Assembly (NCBI GenBank): GCA_046331705.1
Contig: JAXLQJ010000041.1
Coordinates: 1-64,000 of the forward strand
Reading direction: 5' to 3'
DNA length: 64,000 nt
Source: JADJOY01 sp046331705 [NCBI: bacterium]
GTDB taxonomy: Bacteria; JADJOY01
Under the pieces are notes generated by a model. It did not search any database, was not told the origin of the DNA, and worked only from the letters and a program-made list of their open reading frames with translations. Position 1 is the first letter of the stretch; the number at the start of each line of letters is the position of its first letter. Positions 53,402 through 62,057 of the stretch are shown piece after piece. The position numbers and the translations under genes are program-made.

Positions 53402-54217
53402 CTACTCGTCGTCGAAGCGCACGGGGGCGAGCTGATCGGAGCGAACCCAGCCTTCGCGCCCGTCGGCGCGACGGATGCGTCGATAGGCGCCGTCCCGTGC
53501 CGTCACCACCACCTCCGTCCCTTCCGACGACGCGAACGCGACGGGCTGACTGCCACTCGGTGCGGCCCGCACCTCGGCGTCGCCGTTGACCACGACCTGG
53601 GCGTCCACGCGGGTGAGCACGTAGTGCTTCACGCCCCACGACGCACCCATCAGCACCAGCAACCCGGCGGCGACGAACGTCGCCGCGCCGCTGGCGACGC
53701 TTCCCGACGCGACGCGCCAGGTGACGGCGGCGCACAGCGACACCCAGGCGACCACGGCGGCGATCGCGAGCTCGCGATGGGTCGCCAGGTCGTACCAGAA
53801 CGCGAGGCTGCGCACGGCGTAGAGCGGCCCTTTCGCGCCCACCGGCTCGGCGACCTGACCGCGCGCGACGGCGAGGTTGTGCCGCAGATCGGGATCGCGC
53901 GGCAGGAACAGCTCCGCACGCCGGTAGGCGCGAATGGCCTCGCCCAGCGAGTCGCGCTTCAGATACGTGTTGCCGAGGTGGAAGAAGAGCACCCCGTTCC
54001 GCCAGCCCGCGACGGCCAGCCCCTCGAACAGGCCCTGCGCGCGGTCGTAGCGGCCGTCGAGATAGGCCTGGACGCCCGCCGCAAAATCCTTCGCGAGCGC
54101 GTCGGAGGCCTCGCCTGGCACCGGCCGCTCCGCCGCGGCCCACGCGCCGCACGTGAGCGCCAACCACGCGCACGCCACCCGCACCGCCGTGCGTCCGCTC
54201 GCTCGTCCGCGTTTCAA
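53402..54217 (-). CDS. batE: BatE-like TPR/SH3 protein
   Basis: The 271-residue product has a signal peptide (VACAWLALTCGAWAAA), two to three TPR units (VLFFHLGNTYLKRDSLGEAI), membrane helices around 140-195, and a C-terminal bacterial SH3-like domain (VRAAPSGSQ, GWVRSDQL). This is the BatE arrangement. In Bacteroides and Leptospira, Bat proteins are linked to aerotolerance or stress responses, with mechanism unsettled. The start is TTG at 54217, overlapping the batD stop as TTGA, with a G-run about 7 nt upstream. It is the last gene of the operon. Confidence 0.8.
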   Translation of the reverse strand: MKRGRASGRTAVRVACAWLALTCGAWAAAERPVPGEASDALAKDFAAGVQAYLDGRYDRAQGLFEGLAVAGWRNGVLFFHLGNTYLKRDSLGEAIRAYRRAELFLPRDPDLRHNLAVARGQVAEPVGAKGPLYAVRSLAFWYDLATHRELAIAAVVAWVSLCAAVTWRVASGSVASGAATFVAAGLLVLMGASWGVKHYVLTRVDAQVVVNGDAEVRAAPSGSQPVAFASSEGTEVVVTARDGAYRRIRRADGREGWVRSDQLAPVRFDDE

Positions 54218-55830
54218 GTCGCGCCCCCCCGGGCTCCGGTCCTGAGCTCGTCGTCGATGCGCGCGATCAGCGTGCGTGCGCGCTCCACGGTGTCGGCGCG
54301 GCCGTCACCGGCGCCAGCAGCGCCGCTCGCCGCGGCGTTGCGTGCCCAGCGCTTGAGCTCGCAAGCCACCAGCAGCTCGCGCACCTCGCCCGCCGTGGCC
54401 TTGTTCAAGCCGCCGTCGCTCAGCCGCGACTCGACCTCCTCCGGCGTCAGCACGCCGGGCGGAAAGTCGACCTTGGCGGCGACGAAGTCGCGGATCACGC
54501 GACCGACCTGCTCGTAGAAGAGCGACGCTTCGCCCTCGGTGCGCTCGGCCCGCTCGAGCTCGTGCTTGGCGCGCCGGAGGGCCCCCCGTTCCCGTGCCCA
54601 GCGCGGGTCCGCGGCAGCGCGGCGGGCGCGCTGGATCTGGAAGATCGCGCCACCCGCGCCGAGCAACGCGGCCACCGCCGCCGCCCAGCCGATCGCGCCG
54701 GGGCCGGCCAGCGGATCGACCACCGTGGCGCGCGGCAGCGAGGCGTGGACGCTGCGGATCACGTCCGAGTCGTCGACTCCGCGGCCGCTTCCGCTCGTCG
54801 CGGCGCTGCCGAGGCCGCGTCCGACGCGCACGCTCAATGCCTCGCTGGCGGCCTCCTTGAGCCTGCCGAGCGCCGGGTCGACGTACGGCACCGTGATCGG
54901 CGGGATCTGGAACTCGCCCGCCCGGGAGCCGAGCAGCGCGAGCTTGAAGGTCTTGCGCGCCCGGAACGCGCCCGCGGGCTCCAGCACCCATTCGGTGACC
55001 GGCTGGTCCGCGACCACCTGGAAGGAGTCGAGCCCGGCGACCCGCGGCGAGGCGATCGCTGCATCGTCGCCGTAGCTCTGGACCTCGATCGTCAGCGTGG
55101 CGGGTTGTCCCTTCTTCACGCTCACGGGCGCGATGGCGGCCGAGATCTCGGTCTCGCCGACCGGGGCGCGGCCATCACCGGGCACGGGACGCGCATCGAT
55201 GCGGATCGGCTGGGTGCGGCCTTCACCAGGAATGGAGCGGCCGCTGTAGAAATCCTCGAACATCGAGCCGGCGCCCTCGGCGCTCGCGCCGAGCTTGATC
55301 CGGCACGTGAACGACGCGGGGCCGATCTCGCTCGCGCCGGTGCGCGTCGCGAAGAGCGGTGCCCGGTACTCGTGCACGCGATACGCGACGCCGCTCTCGT
55401 TGGTCGAATAGTCGGACTCCACGAACGGCTGTGCTTGCTTCAGCCCAACCAGCTCGGGTGCGGTGAACTCGAGCTTGTAGATCGGCACGGCGCTCGAGAT
55501 CTGGATCACCAGCACGACCTGCTGCCCGACGAAGGGCGTGCGATCGGAGACTTGCGCGCGCAGGAACACGCGCCCGCCTTCCCCGGTGGACTCGAGCGTC
55601 TGCGCCGGCGCGTCGACCGTACCGGGCTCGTCCCGCTGCGCCCGCTCGCGGCGCCCATGGCGCGTGACATCCGGGCGGCCGTCCGGACCCACGCGCGAGC
55701 GCGCCGTGGCTGCGTCGGCCACCACCAACGCACCGAGCAACGCGCACGTCACCAGCGCGCACAGCTGCGGCCCGCGCACACGGCGGGCCCGACGCTCACC
55801 AATCGATTCCGACCGCACCGTCACCGCCAT
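54214..55830 (-). CDS. batD: BatD-like membrane protein
   Basis: The 538-residue product has an N-terminal hydrophobic signal (LCALVTCALLGALVVADAA), then repeated beta domains beginning VFLRAQVSDRTPFVGQQVVL and VKKGQPATLTIEVQSYG, as in BatD/oxygen-tolerance proteins. One membrane helix (AIGWAAAVAALLGAGGAIF) at about 395-415 precedes a helical cytoplasmic tail. Starts are ATG 55830 or GTG 55818; either overlaps the end of batC, by 35 or 23 bp. It lies between batC and batE, as in known Bat operons. Confidence 0.83.
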   Translation of the reverse strand: MAVTVRSESIGERRARRVRGPQLCALVTCALLGALVVADAATARSRVGPDGRPDVTRHGRRERAQRDEPGTVDAPAQTLESTGEGGRVFLRAQVSDRTPFVGQQVVLVIQISSAVPIYKLEFTAPELVGLKQAQPFVESDYSTNESGVAYRVHEYRAPLFATRTGASEIGPASFTCRIKLGASAEGAGSMFEDFYSGRSIPGEGRTQPIRIDARPVPGDGRAPVGETEISAAIAPVSVKKGQPATLTIEVQSYGDDAAIASPRVAGLDSFQVVADQPVTEWVLEPAGAFRARKTFKLALLGSRAGEFQIPPITVPYVDPALGRLKEAASEALSVRVGRGLGSAATSGSGRGVDDSDVIRSVHASLPRATVVDPLAGPGAIGWAAAVAALLGAGGAIFQIQRARRAAADPRWARERGALRRAKHELERAERTEGEASLFYEQVGRVIRDFVAAKVDFPPGVLTPEEVESRLSDGGLNKATAGEVRELLVACELKRWARNAAASGAAGAGDGRADTVERARTLIARIDDELRTGARGGAT

Positions 55831-58800
55831 GACCGTCCTGTGAGTCTCCCTCGCCCGACGAGCTCTTGCTCGGGCGCCGCTGCTCGCCCGGCAAGCTGTC
55901 GAGGATTCGTTGCGCATCCTCGGCCGCCTGCTCGCCCTCGTCCTTGGCGTCGGGCTTGCGCTCGTTGCCGTGCCCCTGGCCGGCGTTCGCCGACGAATCG
56001 TTGCTCTTCTCGCTCTGGAGCCCTTCCCGGCCCGACTCCTTCTCTCCCTTCGCCGGCGGAACCTTCTCCTGCGGCGCATCGCCGGGGCGCTTCGAGAGCG
56101 CGGCGACGTTCGCTTCGATGTCGCCGACCTCGACCTTGGGCTTCGCCCCTCGCTCGCTCGCGTCGTCCTCGAGCTTGGCGAGCTGCTCGCCCAGCTTGCG
56201 CAGCGACTCGGCGAGCTGCTTACGCTCATCGGCGCTCTGCGACTGCTCGAGCTGACGTCGCACGCGCGCCATCTCGCTGCGAAGCTGCTCGGCGCGCTGT
56301 TGCTCGGGACTCTGTTGCGGCTCGGGTGGCCGGTCGGCCATGGCCTGGAGGGCGGCGAGATCGAGCTTGAGCTTGCCGACCTGGACCTGACCCTGCTGCC
56401 GCTCTGCGGAGCTCGTCGCCTTGCCCACCGCATCCTGCGCCGCCTTGATCTCGAGCTCCTTGAGCTTGATCTGCGCGTCGACGTCGCGCTGCGGAGTGCC
56501 CCCCGCCATCGCCGCCTCGTTCACCTGCATGCGGTCGAGCTCCATCTGCAACTCGAGCGCCTGCTGCGGATCGCCCGCCTGCGCGATCTCCGCCTTCTTG
56601 GCCGCGATCTTGCGCTGCGCCTCCTCACGCGCCGCGGCGAGCTGCTCGGGCGTCATGGCCTCACGCGGCGGGAGCTGCTGCTGGAGCTGGGCGAGCTGAC
56701 CCTCGAGGTCGCGCTGCTCGGCTTCGAGCTTGGCGCGCTCCTCGGCGGAGCGCGCCTGAGCCAGCTTCTTCTGTGTGGCGTCGAGCTTGCGCTCGAGGTC
56801 CTCGGCGCGTTGCAGATCCGCCAGCTCCTTCTGCAGCTCCTCGCGTTCCTTCGGGTCCTTGGTCTTCGCCAGATCTTCCCGCTTCTCGGCGATTCGCTTC
56901 GCGAGCTCCGCGGCATCGGGCCGCGGCTCCGGGACCTGAGGCTTCGCCTCGGCGCCGATCGCGTCCTCGACCTTGACGAGCGTCGCTTCGAGGTCCCGCT
57001 TCTGCGCCTCGAGCTTGCGCCGCTCTTCGGCGGACTTCGCTTGCTCGAGCTTCCGCTCGGTGTCGTCGAGCTTGCGCTCGAGATCCGCCGCCTGCTCGAG
57101 GGCCGCGAGCTCCTGCGCGAGCTGCTCGCGCTGGCGCGGGTCCTTGGCCTTGGCGATCTCCGTGCGCTTCGCCTCGATCCGTCGTGCCAGGTCCGCGGCG
57201 TCCGGTCGCTTCTCGGTACCGGCCTCGTCCTTGTCGGACGCGAGGGATCGTTCGACTCGCGCGAGCTCGGCGGCTAGCTCGCGCTGCTCCGCCTGCAATT
57301 GCTTTCGCTCGTCGGCGGATTTCGCTTGCGTGAGCTTCCGCTCGGTCTCGCCCAGCTTGCGCTCGAGATCCGCGGCCCGCTCGAGATCCGCCAGCTCTTG
57401 CGCCAGCTCCTCGCGCTGGCGCGCGTCCTTCGTCTTCGCCAGGTCGTCGCGCTTCCGTGCGATCCGCTTCGCCAGCTCGGCCGCGTCCGGACGCTTCTCG
57501 GTGCCGGTCTCGTCCTTCTCGGAATCGAGGGATTGCTCGACGCGCGCGAGCTCGGCGCTGAGCTCGCGCTGCTCCGCCTGCAATCGCTCTCGCTCGTCGG
57601 GCGATTTCGCCTGCGCGAGCTTCTTCCCGGTCTCGTCCAGCCTGGCCTTCAGCGCCTCCGCCAACTGTTGTTCGGCCGCTCGGTCCGGATCGGTCGCGAG
57701 CGCGGCTTCCGCCTTGGCCAGCTTCGCTTCCAGGTCGCGCTTCTCCGCGTCGAGCTTGGCGCGCTCTTCCTTGGACTTGGCCTGCTCCATCTTCTGATCG
57801 ACCGCGTCGAGCTTCTTCTCGAGCTCACGGGCAGTCGCCAGGTTGGTCATCTGCTCTTTGCGCACCGCCAGCTCGCGCTTGGCGTCCGCGAGCTGCCGCT
57901 CGAGCGCCTCGCGCTCCTTCGGGTCGGTTGCCTCCTTGGCGAGCTTGGTCTCGAGGGTCGTCACCTCGTCCTCGAGATCGCGGGTGCGGTCCTCGGCGAC
58001 CTTGCGAAACGCGTCCGTCCGCATGCGCTGCTGCTGCTCGCGCCGCGCGGCGGCCTCGCGCTCCTTCTTCTCGATCTCCTTCGCCCGCTCGTCGAGCTTC
58101 GCCAGCCGATCCTGGATCTCCTGCGCCTGACGCTGGATCTCGGTGCGCTCCTTGCGCTCCGCGCGTTGCCTGTCCTCGTCGCGCGGATCGAGCTTCTCGC
58201 GCGCGGCCTCGAGCTTCTCGCGGGCCTTCGCGGTGTCCGCGAGCTTCGTGCGCGCGTCGCGCTCCTCCTCGAGCGCCAGCTTCCGCAGCGGGTCGCTCGC
58301 ACGGGCGATGTCGCGCTCGAGCTCCGTCAGGCGGCGCTCGTTGTTCTTGGCTTGCTCCGCCGTGAGCTGATCGCGCTTCGCGTCGAGCTCGGCTTGCTGC
58401 CGCTCCACGTTGCGCTCGCGCTCCGCCAGCTCTTGCTCGCGCTTGGCGAGCTCGCGCAATTGCTCGCGGAGCTGCTCGCTCTGCTGCTGGTCGCGCTGCT
58501 CGAGCTCGTCGGGACGGGCGCTCTGCTGTTGCCGATCGCGCTCCGCGGCGAGCTGCGCGATCTCGACGCGCATCTCGCCGGCGCGGATTTCCAGGCTGCG
58601 CTTCGCCTCGGGCGAGGGCGCATCGGCGAGCGCCTTCTGCGTGGACTTGAGCTCGATCTCGGCCGCATGGATCCGATCGTTGAGCGACTGCAATCCTTGC
58701 TCGCGCAGATCCGACTCGAGCCGCGTGCGCTCGAGACCGAGGTCGCGGCGCTCACGCTCGCCGAGCTCGGACTTCGCCAGCTTCTGGTCGATCTCCGAGA

Positions 58801-61045
58801 TCCGCTCGCGCAGCTCGCCACGGCGCTCGATCGCCGCCAGCTCGGCCTCGGCGGGGTTGCGCTCGGCCTCGAGCTGCTCCCGCTCCGCGCGCTGGCGCTC
58901 GCTTTCGCGCCGGGTCGCGTGCTCGTCCTCGCGCAGCTTGTCGAGCGCCGTGTCGAGCGCGGCGTCGGTCGCGTCGTGTTCCTTCAGGCGGTCGCGCAAC
59001 GCCGCGTCACGCTGCTCGAGCAGGACGACCGCGTCCTCGATGACGTTGCTCTGCTGCTTGCGGGCATCCTCGGCCTGCTTGCTCTGCTCGAGCGCCACCT
59101 CCTCGAGCGAGCCCGCCAGCTCCTTGGCCTTGTCGGCGCGCTCCTCGAGGTCCTCGTTCTGCTTCTCGATGGCCTCGTGCTTCTCCTCGATCTTCTGGGT
59201 CTTGCGCTCGGTCTGCAGCAGGGCGTCGATGGCTTCGCGCTGCTGCTCGGCGCTCTTGGCGTTCGCCATGTCGCGGATCAGCTCCTCGGCCGCATCCGTG
59301 ACCTTCGCCTCGCGATCGAGGGCGTTCGCCTGACGCGCCAGCGAATCCTCGTGGTCGGTCGCGACGTCGCCCGTGGTCTGCCCGAGCCGCACCAGGCCGG
59401 CGGCGGCGGCGTCCGCCGCCCGCTCCGCCGCCTTCACGCGCTGCTCCAGCTCCGCGCTCTGGTACTCGGCGCCGACCTTTCCGACCTCGGCCTTGAGCTG
59501 GCTGAGCTCGTCCTGCGCGATCGACGCGACCGCGGCGCTGAACGCCTGCGCCGCCTTGTCGATGCTGGGCCGCATCTGCTGATCGATGGCGGCCTGGTGC
59601 TCGGCCACCATCTCGCGCAGCTCGGCGCGCTGCGCGTCGGGATCGGAGGTGCGCCGATCGATCTCGGCGGCTTCCTTGGCGAGCTGCGGGGCGATCGCCG
59701 CCCACCGCTCGGCGCGCTCGGTGGCGAGCGCCTCGGTGTGCTTCTCGAGCTCCGCTTGCGCCCTCCGCAGGATGTCGGACTCGGTCTCGTTCACCTCGCG
59801 TTCGATCGCATCCAGCGCAGCGGCTTCCTCCTTCGAGGTCTTGGCGTTCGCGGGGCGCGCCGTGGAGTCGGCGATGGTGCCAGCGTCGTTGCCGAGCGCC
59901 GCCTGCATCGCGCCCATGAGGCTGGCGCTCAGCTCGTCGCCAGCAGCGTGCACGGCTTCCGTGATCGTGCTCATCGCCTCCGCGTTCGCCTCGCCCGCAT
60001 CGGTCGTGCCGCTGCGGTTACCCGTGCTCGGCGCTCCGCCGCTCTCGCGCAGCTGGGTGGCGAGTTGCTCGGGCGTGATCGAGGGCGGCGCGTCGAGCAG
60101 TGTCTGCAGGATCGTGTCCTGCTCCTTGCTGTCGCCGCCCGCGCCCGACTGGCCCGATGTCGTACGACGTCCGCCATGCGCGCTCTGCGCACCGTCCGTG
60201 TTGGACGACCCCGCCTGCTCGGCGAACGTCTGCTCGATCGCCTGGTTCGCCGCGCTCTTCACGTTGGGAACCATCGATCCGGCGCCCACCTGATCCGCCG
60301 CGGCGGCCAGCGCGCCCGGCGCGCTGCCGCTTCCTCGTCCCGCCCCGGATCCCGATCCCGATTGAGAGGCGTCGTCGAGCGCGTCCTGGGCAGCGCCGAG
60401 GGCCTGATCGAGGGCCGTCGTGACGTTCGGGTCCTTCGCCAGCGAGCTGGTCGCGACGAGCAGCTCGTCGAAGAGGCTCGGCAACGGCAGGCGCTGCCCG
60501 CTCGTCGCCGCCGCGCTCGCAGGGTTCCCGGCGCCAGCACTGACCCCGGCTCCGAACGAATCGCCGGAACTTCGCCCACCGCCGCCACCCTCCTCGCCCG
60601 AGGCGAGCCGGATCATGTACTCGAGGTTGTGCTTGGCCTCGATGTCGTCGGGCACCACCTTGAGCGCGAGCTTGTAGTGGCGGACCGCCTCCTTGAGGTC
60701 GCCGAGGCGGAAGTACGTGTTGCCGAGGTTGTACTGGGCGCGCGCGGTGAGGTCCGGATCCTCGCCCGCGATCGCGCGAGCATAGGACTGCATCGCACGG
60801 TCGTATTGACCGAGCCGGTAGTACACGTTGCCCAGGTTGTAGTGGACGAAGATGTCGGCGGGATCGGTCTTGAGCGCCTCCTCGAGCACCTTGCGGGCTT
60901 CGTCGAAGCGCCCGGCCTGGTACTCGAGGATCGCCTGCTCGACCCGCTCACGGGCCGTGCGGCTCACCTCCAGCGCCCGCGCCACGCTGCTGCTTGCGAC
61001 CAGCGAACCGACCACGAACCACGTCTTCCATGCGTTGCCACGCAT
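55796..61045 (-). CDS. batC: Giant BatC-like protein: TPR domain, very long repetitive coiled coil, BatC tail
   Basis: The product has 1749 residues; ordinary BatC proteins have about 200-350. A signal peptide (FVVGSLVASSSVARALE) is followed by three TPRs at about 30-150 (FVHYNLGNVYYRLGQYDRAM, AQYNLGNTYFRLGDLKEAVR), a Gly/Ser-rich linker (155-330) and then about 1200 residues (roughly 430-1640) of Glu/Lys/Arg/Ala/Gln-rich coiled coil. Tandem units of about 94 residues occur around 1180-1460. The C-terminus (DAQRILDSLPGEQRRPS) resembles the usual BatC end. GGAGG 8 nt before ATG 61045 fixes the start, inside the last 98 bp of batB. It is probably periplasmic. The function of the insertion is unknown; a long strut or scaffold is inferred. 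Confidence 0.85.
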   Translation of the reverse strand: MRGNAWKTWFVVGSLVASSSVARALEVSRTARERVEQAILEYQAGRFDEARKVLEEALKTDPADIFVHYNLGNVYYRLGQYDRAMQSYARAIAGEDPDLTARAQYNLGNTYFRLGDLKEAVRHYKLALKVVPDDIEAKHNLEYMIRLASGEEGGGGGRSSGDSFGAGVSAGAGNPASAAATSGQRLPLPSLFDELLVATSSLAKDPNVTTALDQALGAAQDALDDASQSGSGSGAGRGSGSAPGALAAAADQVGAGSMVPNVKSAANQAIEQTFAEQAGSSNTDGAQSAHGGRRTTSGQSGAGGDSKEQDTILQTLLDAPPSITPEQLATQLRESGGAPSTGNRSGTTDAGEANAEAMSTITEAVHAAGDELSASLMGAMQAALGNDAGTIADSTARPANAKTSKEEAAALDAIEREVNETESDILRRAQAELEKHTEALATERAERWAAIAPQLAKEAAEIDRRTSDPDAQRAELREMVAEHQAAIDQQMRPSIDKAAQAFSAAVASIAQDELSQLKAEVGKVGAEYQSAELEQRVKAAERAADAAAAGLVRLGQTTGDVATDHEDSLARQANALDREAKVTDAAEELIRDMANAKSAEQQREAIDALLQTERKTQKIEEKHEAIEKQNEDLEERADKAKELAGSLEEVALEQSKQAEDARKQQSNVIEDAVVLLEQRDAALRDRLKEHDATDAALDTALDKLREDEHATRRESERQRAEREQLEAERNPAEAELAAIERRGELRERISEIDQKLAKSELGERERRDLGLERTRLESDLREQGLQSLNDRIHAAEIELKSTQKALADAPSPEAKRSLEIRAGEMRVEIAQLAAERDRQQQSARPDELEQRDQQQSEQLREQLRELAKREQELAERERNVERQQAELDAKRDQLTAEQAKNNERRLTELERDIARASDPLRKLALEEERDARTKLADTAKAREKLEAAREKLDPRDEDRQRAERKERTEIQRQAQEIQDRLAKLDERAKEIEKKEREAAARREQQQRMRTDAFRKVAEDRTRDLEDEVTTLETKLAKEATDPKEREALERQLADAKRELAVRKEQMTNLATARELEKKLDAVDQKMEQAKSKEERAKLDAEKRDLEAKLAKAEAALATDPDRAAEQQLAEALKARLDETGKKLAQAKSPDERERLQAEQRELSAELARVEQSLDSEKDETGTEKRPDAAELAKRIARKRDDLAKTKDARQREELAQELADLERAADLERKLGETERKLTQAKSADERKQLQAEQRELAAELARVERSLASDKDEAGTEKRPDAADLARRIEAKRTEIAKAKDPRQREQLAQELAALEQAADLERKLDDTERKLEQAKSAEERRKLEAQKRDLEATLVKVEDAIGAEAKPQVPEPRPDAAELAKRIAEKREDLAKTKDPKEREELQKELADLQRAEDLERKLDATQKKLAQARSAEERAKLEAEQRDLEGQLAQLQQQLPPREAMTPEQLAAAREEAQRKIAAKKAEIAQAGDPQQALELQMELDRMQVNEAAMAGGTPQRDVDAQIKLKELEIKAAQDAVGKATSSAERQQGQVQVGKLKLDLAALQAMADRPPEPQQSPEQQRAEQLRSEMARVRRQLEQSQSADERKQLAESLRKLGEQLAKLEDDASERGAKPKVEVGDIEANVAALSKRPGDAPQEKVPPAKGEKESGREGLQSEKSNDSSANAGQGHGNERKPDAKDEGEQAAEDAQRILDSLPGEQRRPSKSSSGEGDSQDGHGGDGAVGIDW
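56662..57494. repeat. Three tandem ~280-bp coding repeats inside batC
   Basis: Three diverged units of about 284, 288 and 260 bp encode the alternation of DAAELAKRIxxKRxDLAKTK-type and ERKLxQAKSAxERxxLxAE-type segments. Two further half-units (with DQKMEQAKSKEERAKL and GKKLAQAKSPDERERL) extend the similarity to about 57810. The copies differ at many codons, so the duplication is not recent. Confidence 0.75.
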
Positions 61046-62057
61046 GACGCCAACCTCCCAGCGGACTACCCCGCCGTTCGTCGATCAAGGCCTCGACGAT
61101 GAGCAGCAAGAAGACCAACACCACGATGCCCTGGAACCGTTCCTCCCAATGTTGAGCGCGTTTGCCACGCAGCTCCTGGGGAATCGTCTTGTCACGGATC
61201 TCGCGGTAGAGCCCCGCGACGTTGAGCTCGCCGCTGGCGGATCGCACGTACGAGCCGCCGGTGAGCCGCGCCATCTCGCGCAGGGTGGCTTCGTCCAGGG
61301 AGGTCGCCACCAGCTTACCATCCGGGTCCTTCTTGAGATCCACGCCTGCCGCGTCGAGCGGGATCGGCACCGGGCTGCCGCTGCCGAGCCCGATGGCGAA
61401 GATGCGCACACCCGCCTGCGCGGCCTCCTGGGCCGCCGCGATCGGGTCGGAGCCGTGGTCCTCGCCGTCGGTGATGAGCAGGATCGCCTTGGAATCCGGG
61501 CTGGTGCCCTTGAAGAGCCCCAGCGCGGCCTTCACCGCGGTGCCCACGTAGGTGCCGCGAATGGGCACCGAATCCGTGTTGACGAGGGTGAGGAAGAGCT
61601 CGACCGCCCGGTAGTCGAGCGTCATCGGGCACAGCACGAACGGCTGGCCGGCGAACGGCAGCAACGCCACCTGATCGCCATCGAGCAAGCTCACGAGCTC
61701 CTTGAGCTCGAGCTTGGCGCGCTCCAGGCGGTTGGGCGATGCGTCCTGCGCCAGCATGCTCAGCGAGGTGTCGATCGCCACCACCAACTCGATGCCGCGC
61801 CGTTCCAGCGGCTCCCAGGTGTAGCCCCATTGCGGCCGCGCCGCCGCCAGCAGCAGCAGCGCGAACGCGACCGCGACCAGCCCTTCCTTGACCAGCCGAC
61901 GCCGCAAGCTCACCGAGGGCGTCAGCCGCGCCGCCAGCAACGGCGCCAGGAACTCGTGGAGCTTCCGCCGCCGCAACCGGTGCGCCCACCAGAACACGCC
62001 GAGCAGCGCAGGCAGCAGCAGCAACGCCCACAGGTGGTACGGCGCGCCGATCCTCAT
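60948..62057 (-). CDS. batB: BatB-like VWA-domain membrane protein
   Basis: The 369-residue product has two N-terminal helices (HLWALLLLPALLGVFWW; LVAVAFALLLLAAARPQ), a von Willebrand A domain at about 85-290 with the metal-ion site DTSLSM, a threonine in GTYVGTAV and ITDGEDHGSD, then a C-terminal helix (GIVVLVFLLLIVEALI). VWA domains bind partners through a metal ion. The ATG at 62057 overlaps the batA stop (ATGA). The gene's last 98 bp overlap the start of batC. The Arg-rich tail after the last helix is encoded by that overlap. Confidence 0.87.
   Translation of the reverse strand: MRIGAPYHLWALLLLPALLGVFWWAHRLRRRKLHEFLAPLLAARLTPSVSLRRRLVKEGLVAVAFALLLLAAARPQWGYTWEPLERRGIELVVAIDTSLSMLAQDASPNRLERAKLELKELVSLLDGDQVALLPFAGQPFVLCPMTLDYRAVELFLTLVNTDSVPIRGTYVGTAVKAALGLFKGTSPDSKAILLITDGEDHGSDPIAAAQEAAQAGVRIFAIGLGSGSPVPIPLDAAGVDLKKDPDGKLVATSLDEATLREMARLTGGSYVRSASGELNVAGLYREIRDKTIPQELRGKRAQHWEERFQGIVVLVFLLLIVEALIDERRGSPLGGWRHAWQRMEDVVRGRFAGRKQQRGAGAGGEPHGP
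61054..61058 (-). promoter_or_regulatory. Shine-Dalgarno site of batC inside batB
   Basis: GGAGG on the minus strand sits 8 nt before the batC ATG at 61045, within the batB coding sequence. It supports the unusually early start of batC and its 98-bp overlap with batB. Confidence 0.65.

Noticed and set aside
55910-57277. Plus-strand open frame of 455 codons opposite the batC repeats
   Set aside because: Low-complexity Leu/Arg sequence, antisense shadow of the coiled coil.
57299-61102. Plus-strand open frame of 1267 codons opposite batC
   Set aside because: It is very Leu/Arg/Gly rich with no motifs and mirrors the Glu/Lys/Arg/Ala codons of the coiled coil on the minus strand. The batC side has a signal peptide, TPRs and a ribosome-binding site.
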